A DNA stretch of 51,714 bases from Clostridiales bacterium (GTDB taxonomy: Bacteria; Bacillota; Clostridia; Lachnospirales; Lachnospiraceae), in the NCBI GenBank assembly GCA_012520645.1, contig JAAYNV010000005.1:1-51714 (forward strand), written 5' to 3'. The notes under the pieces were generated by a model. It worked only from the letters and a program-made list of their open reading frames with translations, did not search any database and was not told where the DNA came from. This document shows positions 45,489-51,714 of this stretch, one piece after another. Position numbers and translations under genes: made by a program. How positions within the stretch are numbered: position 1 is the first letter of the stretch; each line of letters begins with the position of its first letter.

Positions 45489-46316
45489 CTATAAAAATGG
45501 ATTGAAATATCGTCCACCGTTGTTAAACATACACAAAACAGAAACAGCAAGTGTCACAAAAGCGAACACCACTGCCGCATAATCCCGTTTCATAAACGGC
45601 TTTTCCATAATCCAGGTCCTCTTCTTCTGTTTTCCGAATCCCCTTAATTCCATCGCATTTGAAATAAACTCGATGCGCTGCAGACTGGAAAGCACTAACG
45701 GAAATAAAATCGCTGCCGAATTTTTCAGCCGCTCCAACGTCTTATCCTTACGGCTTAAATCTACGCCTCTCGCCTGCTGTGCCTGCGAGATCTCATGATA
45801 ATCCCTTTGAACATCCGGAATATACCGGAGTGCAATCGCTACTGCATACCCTACCCGATAGCTGACACCTATCTTATTCAGGCTGGCAGCAAATTCGCTC
45901 GGATTCGTCGCCATAATAAATAAAAGGGCAACCGGAATGACCACCAGATATTTCATCATAAAGTTAAACATATAAAAAAGCTGTTCTGTCACAATCGAAT
46001 ACCGCCAGAACAAATGACAAAGTTCATGTCTCGTTCCATAAATCTTTACGCCCTGCTCCGGGGAAAACAGAAAGATACCGATCAGATTAATTCCCATAAG
46101 TACCGCCATAAAAAACACCGCAAAACGTACTTCCTTCCATTTGAATCCTGAAAGGATAAAAAAAACCACACCAGTAAAGAACATGCCTGCCAGTACACGG
46201 GTATCATAAGTGATCATCGCCGCAATGCTCCAGATAACAAAAAACAGAAGCTTTGCCGTCCCCGTCAGCCGATGGATAAAGGAATCTTTTTCAACATAAG
46301 AAAGAACTGCACTCAT
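45489..46316 (-). CDS. ECF transporter transmembrane (T) component
   Basis: Energy-coupling subunit that links the ATPases to the substrate-binding S component. A 275-residue protein with five or six spans; the two Ala-Arg-Gly-type coupling motifs are visible: AQQARGVDLSRKD near 170 and AMELRGFGKQKKR near 227. Its ATG overlaps the stop of the ATPase gene (46313-46316), showing translational coupling. The order S-A-A-T matches UPF0397-type ECF clusters. Confidence 0.95.
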   Translation of the reverse strand: MSAVLSYVEKDSFIHRLTGTAKLLFFVIWSIAAMITYDTRVLAGMFFTGVVFFILSGFKWKEVRFAVFFMAVLMGINLIGIFLFSPEQGVKIYGTRHELCHLFWRYSIVTEQLFYMFNFMMKYLVVIPVALLFIMATNPSEFAASLNKIGVSYRVGYAVAIALRYIPDVQRDYHEISQAQQARGVDLSRKDKTLERLKNSAAILFPLVLSSLQRIEFISNAMELRGFGKQKKRTWIMEKPFMKRDYAAVVFAFVTLAVSVLCMFNNGGRYFNPFL

Positions 46317-47173
46317 TTGTTTCTCACCTGCCTGTCATACCGGATAAATTTCTCAATATAGCTTTCCGAATCCAGTCCGCACCGTTTCGCCAGTTCAAAC
46401 AGGGACGTCTCTTTCAGACTTGCCCTTCTTAAAAGCTGCGGATCCGAAAACAGCTTCGCCGGAGTCGTATCCGCAATCATATGTCCCTCCGAAAAGACGA
46501 GACTACGCTCCGTATATTCCAACATAAGGTGCATATCATGGGTAATCATCAACACTGTAATGCCCCGCTCATTCAGTTCCTTCAAAAACTCCATGATTTC
46601 CGTATAATGCCGGAAATCCTGCCCCGCCGTTGGCTCATCCAGAATCAGTATTTCGGGTTCCTGAACCAAAATGCTCGCAATGGTCACACGCTTTTTCTGA
46701 CCATAGCTTAACGCACTCACCGGCCAGTTTCGAAACGGATACAATCCACAGATTTTCAATGCCTCATGCACCTTTTCCTGTACCTGCTCCTCCGTCATTC
46801 CTTTCAGCCTGAGACTCATCGCTACCTCATCATAGATCATCGGTTTACTGATCATCTGATTCGGATTCTGCATGACATAGCCGATATATCCGGCTCTTTC
46901 TTTGATCGTATCATCCGCCAGATTCCTGCCCTTTAAGGTGATGCTTCCATGATTCTGGGTCACAAAACCACACAAAAGCTTTGCTAACGTACTCTTACCT
47001 GCTCCGTTTTTTCCGACAATACTGACCATCTCACCCTTATAGATCGTAAAATTAATATCCGACAGATTTTCCTTATCCGGTGTATAGCCAAAAGACAGTT
47101 CCTCTACCGTAAGCATCTTCTGCGGTTCTTTTTTTCCGGGCAGTTCCTCCTGTCTTTCAAACCATGCCCGCAC
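46313..47173 (-). CDS. ECF transporter ATPase, second nucleotide-binding domain
   Basis: This open frame codes the C-terminal half of a double ATPase. Walker A is GKNGAGKST, Q-loop VMQNPNQ, signature LSYGQKKR and Walker B ILILDEPTAGQD, all intact. It opens at a GTG (47173) with no ribosome site, which I take as an internal codon of a longer gene; an ATG at 47116 would give a self-contained 267-residue domain. The residues before it (AQVRAWFERQEELPGKKEP) continue the linker of the preceding piece once one base is added at 47181-47186. See the two pieces at 47104-47553 and 47535-48017. Confidence 0.88.
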   Translation of the reverse strand: MRAWFERQEELPGKKEPQKMLTVEELSFGYTPDKENLSDINFTIYKGEMVSIVGKNGAGKSTLAKLLCGFVTQNHGSITLKGRNLADDTIKERAGYIGYVMQNPNQMISKPMIYDEVAMSLRLKGMTEEQVQEKVHEALKICGLYPFRNWPVSALSYGQKKRVTIASILVQEPEILILDEPTAGQDFRHYTEIMEFLKELNERGITVLMITHDMHLMLEYTERSLVFSEGHMIADTTPAKLFSDPQLLRRASLKETSLFELAKRCGLDSESYIEKFIRYDRQVRNK

Positions 47174-47553
47174 CTGCGCCTTTTTTCTTCTGACAGAATC
47201 AGCTCCTGCATCCGTTCCGGGTGCATATCCTGTTCCAGTTCCACCCCGGCATACTTCAATGCCGTAATATAAAGCGGCTCCCTGATACCCGTCCCGGTAA
47301 GCTGATCCGATAAAAACAGCTCTGCGGGAGTCGTATCACTGACGATTCTTCCGTTTTCCATCAAAACGATACGGTCTGCGTTCCGGTGCATGGCATCCTC
47401 CAGGCGGTGCTCTATGATGATGACCGTACTGCCATTCTCCTTCTGCAGCTCATCAACTAACTCAATCGCCTCTCTGCCTGCTGCCGGGTCCAGATTGGCA
47501 AGCGGCTCATCAAACAAAAGGATCGGCACCCGGTTTACCAGAACTCCCGCCAT
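47104..47553 (-). pseudogene. ECF double ATPase, middle piece (out of frame)
   Basis: Holds the rest of the first ATPase domain: the signature LSGGQKQR reads in this frame just upstream of the nominal ATG at 47553, followed by LLFDEPLANLD and IIIEHRLEDAM, then a linker (residues about 95-130, DUF3744-like position). The frame is entered from the preceding piece only if one base is gained near 47624-47628, and it runs off into CGHGLKDRRNCPEKK unless one base is gained near 47181-47186. Without correction the protein would lack its coupling. Confidence 0.8.
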
Positions 47554-48017
47554 GGATACCCTTTGCTTCTGTCCGCCGGAAAGCTCATGTGGAGCTGCAG
47601 AAAGCTTTTCAAGCAGACCAACCTTTTTGCCTCTGCCCTTACTCTCTCCTGCATCTGCTGCTGCGGCACACAGTCATTTTCCATGGAGAATGCAATGTCC
47701 TCCCTGACAGTCATTCCGATAAACTGCCCGTCCGTATCCTGCAGGACCGTTCCCACATACTGACTCAGTTCAAATATTCCAGCTTCTGCCGCTTCCACTC
47801 CGCAAATGGTCAGCTTTCCGGTACTTGTTCCCGGATAACTGAAGGGATTCAGTCCATTCAAACAATGGGCAAGCGTACTTTTCCCACAACCCGAAGGGCC
47901 TACGATAATGACCCTCTCTCCCTTGTGAATCCGAAGATTAATATCATATATCGTAGGCTCTGCCTGGGAACGGTACTGAAATGTAAAATTTTCAAAAAAA
48001 ATCAAAGTTTCCCGCAC
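47535..48017 (-). pseudogene. ECF double ATPase, N-terminal piece
   Basis: Begins with MRETLIFFENFTFQYRSQ and has Walker A GPSGCGKST and Q-loop VLQDTDGQ. After AEAKR the frame turns to LVCLKSFLQLHM and ends before the ABC signature. One extra A in the A5 run at 47624-47628 restores AEAKKVGLLEKLSAAPHELS. Joined through 46313 with two added bases the gene would be 1707 bases, coding 568 residues, the usual size of double ATPases next to UPF0397 S components. The start follows the S component gene by three bases. Confidence 0.82.
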
Positions 48018-48020
48018 CTT

Positions 48021-48578
48021 TTAATTCTCCTGTTTTAAGCTTCCTGCTTTTATCCTTGTCTTTGCATATGCAAACAACAGGGCTGTTCCAACGATCGCTG
48101 TCGTAATAAAGTTAGAGGCTCCTGCCCAGAGTCCCTGTGCAAGCAGCTTTTCAGTCGGCTCATTGTAGATGAGAATATCCAGTACCGGAGCTACCGCCAG
48201 CCATGCCACAGCATGTCCCACTAACTGGAATACATTGAATAAAATCACCTGCTTTTTACCGAACTCTCCGCTTTCAATATCCATCTTCTTTCTGGCAAAT
48301 CCAACAATCAGACCGAATACTGCGGAAGCAATGATCCAGCTCCACCATGGACTTCCCCAGGATAAATCAATCAAAGTATGTCCGATAAAACCTACCAGAA
48401 TACCTACGATCGGTCCATAAATCACACCAAACACTCCCAAAATGGCATACTGGATATTAATTGTTGTGTTTGGCACCGGGCTTGGAATCGCCACAAAACG
48501 TCCCAACACAAAAAACAGCGCTGCACCGATACCGATAGCTACAATACTTTTGATGGAAAGACTGCTCTTTTTCTCCAT
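48021..48578 (-). CDS. ECF transporter S component, UPF0397 family
   Basis: Substrate-binding membrane protein of 185 residues with five or six spans. IVAIGIGAALFFVLGRFVAI at the N terminus and YGPIVGILVGFIGHTLIDLS match the UPF0397 family, whose substrate is not firmly known (a vitamin or its precursor). It leads the S-A-A-T operon. The ATG follows AGGAGGAACAA, just after a strong small hairpin in the leader. Confidence 0.9.
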   Translation of the reverse strand: MEKKSSLSIKSIVAIGIGAALFFVLGRFVAIPSPVPNTTINIQYAILGVFGVIYGPIVGILVGFIGHTLIDLSWGSPWWSWIIASAVFGLIVGFARKKMDIESGEFGKKQVILFNVFQLVGHAVAWLAVAPVLDILIYNEPTEKLLAQGLWAGASNFITTAIVGTALLFAYAKTRIKAGSLKQEN

Positions 48579-48591
48579 TTGTTCCTCCTTC

Positions 48592-48623
48592 TGCCGCTTT
48601 TAGCGGCAACCGCTCACAGGCGG
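48592..48623 (-). promoter_or_regulatory. Two-hairpin leader before the ECF S component
   Basis: On the minus strand CCGC-CTGTGA-GCGG is followed by TGCCGC-TAAAA-GCGGCA, ending four bases before the AGGAGG ribosome site. A second TGCCGC lies at the first hairpin, so it can also pair with the last GCGGCA: two exclusive folds near the ribosome site. It may be a small translational switch; no known class fits. Confidence 0.4.
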
Positions 48624-48670
48624 CATCCTTTTTCTTTTTATCATTTATTTTACACATTATGCCTTTCGAC

Positions 48671-48700
48671 ATTATAGCATGTGTTTTTTCCTAAAGGCAA
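48671..48700 (-). promoter_or_regulatory. Promoter of the ECF operon
   Basis: TTGCCT (48695-48700) and perfect TATAAT (48671-48676), 18-base spacer and extended TGC. Confidence 0.8.
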
Positions 48701-48729
48701 CCGGAAAACACGCTGCCCGCAAAACTAAA

Positions 48730-49167
48730 CTATATGGAATAATTTATCCCCATTCTGCTCTCCTGCTTTTCTAACAGATCTGCAATTGTCACATTATCTA
48801 CAACCTGATCGATCGCCTTCTTTAAATCCTTCCAGACCTCCAGTGTCTCACAGGTATCGCAGCGTTCACATTCATTTACCTCATCATCCAGACACGCAAC
48901 CGGACTCAGGCTTCCTTCCGTGAGTCTGAGAATCTGACCTACGGTAAAGCTTGCAGGATCTTTGGCAATCCGATAGCCGCCCTGTGCTCCTCTGACACTC
49001 TTTACACAGCCGCCTTTATTTAAAAGAGCAATAATCTGCTCCAGATATTTTTCGGAAATTCCCTGCCGCTCCGCAATCTGCTTTACTTTGATATATTCTC
49101 CTGTATTGTGCATCGCCAGATCCAGCATGACCCTGACTGCGTATCTTCCCTTTGTTGAAATCTTCAT
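48730..49167 (-). CDS. Rrf2-family transcriptional regulator
   Basis: A 145-residue winged-helix regulator: MKISTKGRYAVRVMLDLAMH and GISEKYLEQIIALLNKGGCV are Rrf2 signatures. A cysteine-rich loop (CLDDEVNECERCDTC, about residues 94-108) could hold an iron-sulfur cluster, as in IscR; CymR-type members lack it. It follows patB by 50 bases, so sulfur or cysteine metabolism is a likely target. The start follows GAAAGGAGATTCAACTGAT. Confidence 0.92.
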   Translation of the reverse strand: MKISTKGRYAVRVMLDLAMHNTGEYIKVKQIAERQGISEKYLEQIIALLNKGGCVKSVRGAQGGYRIAKDPASFTVGQILRLTEGSLSPVACLDDEVNECERCDTCETLEVWKDLKKAIDQVVDNVTIADLLEKQESRMGINYSI

Positions 49168-49218
49168 ATCAGTTGAATCTCCTTTCCAATTCTACCCTGT
49201 CTACTTCCTGTTTTATTA

Positions 49219-50415
49219 TCATTCTCTACCCATTTTCCTTTTTACTGCTTCTTCCAGCTGTTCCAGTGCCTGCATCAGTACACTTTTCGGACAAGCCAGA
49301 TTCATGCGCATAAAACATCCCTTTTCTTCCCCAAAACCGCTTCCGGGACTCAGCCAGATATGCGCTTCTTTTAACAGAAACTGCATCAGGGCATTCTCAT
49401 CCATTCCATGCTTTCTGCAAAACTCTGTAAAATCCAGCCATACCAGATAAGTTCCTTCCGGTTCGGTCATTTTGATCATAGAAAGCCTGTTCTGCAGAAA
49501 TTCCCGCAGCGCAGAAATATTTCCCTGCAAATATAGAAGCAGCTCATCTAACCACACTCCGCCATATTGATAGGCCGCCTGGCACGCGGTCAGGGCAAAC
49601 ACATTCAGTTCCTGATAACCTGTCAGATACAGCTCTCTTTTCACTGCCTTTCTGCGTTCCGCATCCGGTACAAAGATGTTGGACACCTGCACACCCGCCA
49701 GATTGAATGTTTTACTGGGAGCGGTACACACCATACAATTTGCGGCAATCTTCTCCGACAAGGCAGCAAACGGAATATGAACCTGTCCCGGATAGAGAAA
49801 ATCACAATGTATCTCATCCGATATTAAAAACACTCGATATTTTAAGCACAGTTCCGCAACCTTTAACAGTTCTTCCCTGCTCCATACCCTTCCCACCGGA
49901 TTATGCGGACTGCAGAACAAAAGCAGCTTCACCCTCTCCTCCTGCATCTGCTTTTCCATTTTGGGAAAATCAATTTCATATCTGCCGTTATTATTTACAA
50001 GAGAATTATCCACCAGTTTTCTTCCGCTCTCTGTAATACACGTTGCAAAAGGATGATACACCGGCTGTTGGATCATCACGGCTTCTCCCGGTTTTGTAAA
50101 TGCCCGGATGGCTGCACTGATTGCAAAAATAACTCCCGGTGTCTTTACAATCCATTCCTTCTGCGTTTCCCAATTATGTCTTTTGTTAAACCATGATATA
50201 ATATTCTTGTAGTAGCCATCCTTTGCTTCTGAATACCCCCAGATACCATATGCCGCCTTTTGCGTTACCGCCGCCACAACCTCTTTCGGTGCCCTGAAAT
50301 CCATATCTGCCACCCACATCGGTATCGCCTGTGCATCTCCGCCAAATTCCTCTGAAAAATCATATTTTTCGCTGTTTGTATTTTTGCGCTCTATCACTTC
50401 ATCAAATCCGTTCAC
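49219..50415 (-). CDS. patB: MalY/PatB-type C-S beta-lyase
   Basis: PLP enzyme that cleaves cystathionine or similar C-S bonds. The 398-residue protein has MWVADMDFRAPKEV at the N terminus, FCSPHNPVGRVWS, ISDEIHCDFLYPG and the PLP lysine in TAPSKTFNLAGVQVSN. It starts with GTG at 50415 behind GGGAGGATTTCAGATT. It lies between a methionine-uptake gene and an Rrf2 regulator, in line with sulfur amino acid metabolism. The exact substrate is not determined; the symbol is given by family. Confidence 0.92.
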   Translation of the reverse strand: MNGFDEVIERKNTNSEKYDFSEEFGGDAQAIPMWVADMDFRAPKEVVAAVTQKAAYGIWGYSEAKDGYYKNIISWFNKRHNWETQKEWIVKTPGVIFAISAAIRAFTKPGEAVMIQQPVYHPFATCITESGRKLVDNSLVNNNGRYEIDFPKMEKQMQEERVKLLLFCSPHNPVGRVWSREELLKVAELCLKYRVFLISDEIHCDFLYPGQVHIPFAALSEKIAANCMVCTAPSKTFNLAGVQVSNIFVPDAERRKAVKRELYLTGYQELNVFALTACQAAYQYGGVWLDELLLYLQGNISALREFLQNRLSMIKMTEPEGTYLVWLDFTEFCRKHGMDENALMQFLLKEAHIWLSPGSGFGEEKGCFMRMNLACPKSVLMQALEQLEEAVKRKMGRE

Positions 50416-50448
50416 AATCTGAAATCCTCCCTTTTTATTGTCCTATAT

Positions 50449-50477
50449 ATCATAGCATGATACTATGAATTAAACAA
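50449..50477 (-). promoter_or_regulatory. patB promoter with dyad
   Basis: TTGTTT (50472-50477) and TATGAT (50449-50454), 17-base spacer, extended TGC. A dyad CATAG-N7-CTATG lies across the spacer and -10 and may be an operator. Confidence 0.65.
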
Positions 50478-50560
50478 CTGTTTTCCTAAAATCATGGAAA
50501 TCAGAACCATATCCCAAAAATCTGCAGTAACTGACCGGCAATTCTGCTGCCGAAAGCAGG

Positions 50561-50590
50561 AAAGGGCAGAAAGTTTACTTTCCGCCCTTT
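50561..50590. terminator. Hairpin after metQ
   Basis: AAAGGGC-A-GAAAGTTTACTTTC-C-GCCCTTT, one mismatch; the T-run is short on the minus strand. Confidence 0.7.
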
Positions 50591-50645
50591 TCAAATTCTT
50601 TTTCCATTTTTTATGCTGCTTTACTTTCTGCTGCGTTTTTTGCCC

Positions 50646-51572
50646 TTATTCGGTAAACGGAACAACTGCTCCATCATATTTTTCATTGATAAAGTTCTGA
50701 ATCTCTTCGGATTTCAAAACATCTACGAGAACCTTGATTCCTTCGCTGTTCTCATTTCCTTCCTTAACAGCAATTACATTTACATAGGTTTTAGCCGCTT
50801 CAGAATCGGATTCTTCCTTTGCAACAGCATCCTGTCCTACAGAGAAGCCTGCTGCCAGTGCATAGTTACCGTTTAATACAACAAAGGAAACTTCATCCTT
50901 TACTCTGGCAACCTGTGCAGCCTCCAGCTCCTTGATGTTTACGTTATATGGGTTTTCCTCAATATCCTTAACGGTTGCCTGCAGTCCTGCGCCTTCCTTT
51001 AAAGTAATGATCCCATTGTCCTGTAACAGAAGCAGTGCTCTTGCCTCATTTGTCGTATCGTTCGGTACGGCAATGACTGCTCCATCGGAAATATTAGCAA
51101 GATCAGACTCTGTACCCGGATAAATTCCGAACGGCTCATAATGAATGCCACCTGCATTGATTAACTTTGTACCATGCTCGGCATTGAAATCATCCAGATA
51201 CGGAATATGCTGAAAATAATTTGCATCAAATTCTCCGCTGTCTACCACAAGATTCGGTTGTACATAATCTTCAAATTCTGTAATCTCCAAAGTCCAGCCC
51301 TGCTCTGCCAGAATTTTCTTTGCCTCTGCCAGAATCTCCGCATGCGGTGTCGGGCTGGCCGCCACTTTGATAGTTCCTTTTTCTTCCGCCACTTCCTTTG
51401 CAACTTCGCTATCCGCCGCTTCCGCTTCGGATCCTGCCTCTGCACCGGCTGCTTCTACTGCTTCTGCATCCTGTACATCTGCTGCCTCATCCGCCTTATT
51501 GCTGCCGCATCCGGTCAGAAGTCCGAATGCAAGTGTTACTGTAAGCAATGTTGAAATCAGTTTCTTTTTCAT
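50646..51572 (-). CDS. metQ: Methionine ABC transporter substrate-binding lipoprotein
   Basis: A 308-residue lipoprotein: signal KKLISTLLTVTLAFGLLTGC with lipobox LTGC, an Ala/Glu-rich linker of about 50 residues (longer than usual), then a NlpA/MetQ domain: IKVAASPTPHAEILAEAKKIL, YFQHIPYLDDFN and ALLLLQDNGIITL. It binds methionine (or analogues) for MetNI. The ATG at 51572 follows GAGGAGGAAAAATT. The preceding gene is metI, so metQ closes a metNIQ-type operon. Confidence 0.94.
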   Translation of the reverse strand: MKKKLISTLLTVTLAFGLLTGCGSNKADEAADVQDAEAVEAAGAEAGSEAEAADSEVAKEVAEEKGTIKVAASPTPHAEILAEAKKILAEQGWTLEITEFEDYVQPNLVVDSGEFDANYFQHIPYLDDFNAEHGTKLINAGGIHYEPFGIYPGTESDLANISDGAVIAVPNDTTNEARALLLLQDNGIITLKEGAGLQATVKDIEENPYNVNIKELEAAQVARVKDEVSFVVLNGNYALAAGFSVGQDAVAKEESDSEAAKTYVNVIAVKEGNENSEGIKVLVDVLKSEEIQNFINEKYDGAVVPFTE

Positions 51573-51620
51573 AATTTTTCCTCCTCTTAAAAACACATCT
51601 ATTCGAATACATCAGACTTT

Positions 51621-51714
51621 TCAGCCTGTGATTCTCTTATCCAGCTTTTTGGAAAGCCATGTGCCGATGATCTGTAAGATCTGCATCAGTATGACTAACA
51701 GAATCACCGTCACG
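51621..51714 (-). CDS. metI: Methionine ABC transporter permease, C-terminal fragment (5' part outside window)
   Basis: The last 31 codons read VTVILLVILMQILQIIGTWL and SKKLDKRITG, then a TGA. This is the final span and tail of MetI permeases. It ends 48 bases before metQ. The rest is outside the window. Confidence 0.75.
   Translation of the reverse strand, partial: VTVILLVILMQILQIIGTWLSKKLDKRITG

Noticed and set aside
47181-47628. Canonical programmed -1 frameshift sites in the ECF ATPase gene
   Set aside because: In frame the codons are AAA AGG, not the X-XXY-YYZ heptamer A-AAA-AAG, and no obvious stimulatory structure was found; slippage is kept only as one possibility.

Overview
The window looks like chromosomal DNA of a low-to-mid GC Gram-positive Clostridia, most probably Lachnospiraceae. 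This rests on the aspS-gatCAB operon behind a T-box leader, lysine/diaminopimelate synthesis by LL-DAP aminotransferase (DapL), GSI-type GlnA followed by an ANTAR regulator, an ECF vitamin transporter with a double ATPase, DUF368/PopT, strong AGGAGG ribosome sites and canonical sigma-A promoters. A PdaB-like deacetylase with a possible sigma-E promoter suggests a spore former. Genus assignment is not possible from reading alone. I see no rRNA, tRNA, CRISPR array, phage or intact insertion sequence.

Layout. 1-8.7 kb: truncated GGDEF-EAL signalling protein (runs off the left edge), a GT-C membrane glycosyltransferase, guaB with a small DUF6106-like membrane protein, two membrane proteins on the plus strand, and a three-gene cluster of small membrane/zinc-ribbon proteins. 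8.8-16.1 kb: D-lyxose isomerase with a divergent AraC regulator, then the T-box-controlled aspS-gatC-gatA-gatB operon for Asp-tRNA and amidated tRNA. 16.3-25.3 kb: a decayed chemoreceptor fragment, a VWA lipoprotein, dapF-dapL, an AraC regulator, a Cache chemoreceptor, and glnA-ANTAR. 25.5-31.6 kb: a small anchored protein, then hisC, popT, a methyltransferase, hslO and nadE on the minus strand. 31.7-36.3 kb: a cell-surface cassette (membrane GT-C-like protein, CotH kinase-like protein, acyltransferase). 36.4-41.2 kb: an internally deleted RNHCP zinc protein, PdaB-like deacetylase, a zinc-ribbon/TM/LRR protein, a second acyltransferase and a small zinc ribbon. 41.2-43.1 kb: PadR regulator with a HAAS-SEDS fusion protein. 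43.1-45.4 kb: OPT peptide transporter with a PqqD-like protein. 45.5-48.7 kb: ECF transporter (S, double A, T), whose ATPase gene carries two single-base frameshifts. 48.7-51.7 kb: Rrf2 regulator, PatB-type C-S lyase, MetQ and the last codons of MetI (sulfur amino acids).

The most interesting observations are: (i) the PadR-controlled HAAS-SEDS protein that lacks the aspartate of SEDS glycosyltransferases and sits behind three tandem TATATAG-N5-CTATATA dyads; (ii) two same-direction frameshifts in A-runs of the ECF ATPase gene, whose repaired length matches the double-ATPase family; (iii) a T-box whose specifier reads GAAC, i.e. overlapping Glu and Asn codons, in front of the transamidation operon; (iv) a GT-C/CotH/acyltransferase surface cassette; (v) an OPT transporter translationally coupled to a stand-alone PqqD-like protein; (vi) an RNHCP protein that has lost its RNHCP motif by a clean in-frame deletion; and (vii) a two-copy dispersed intergenic element.
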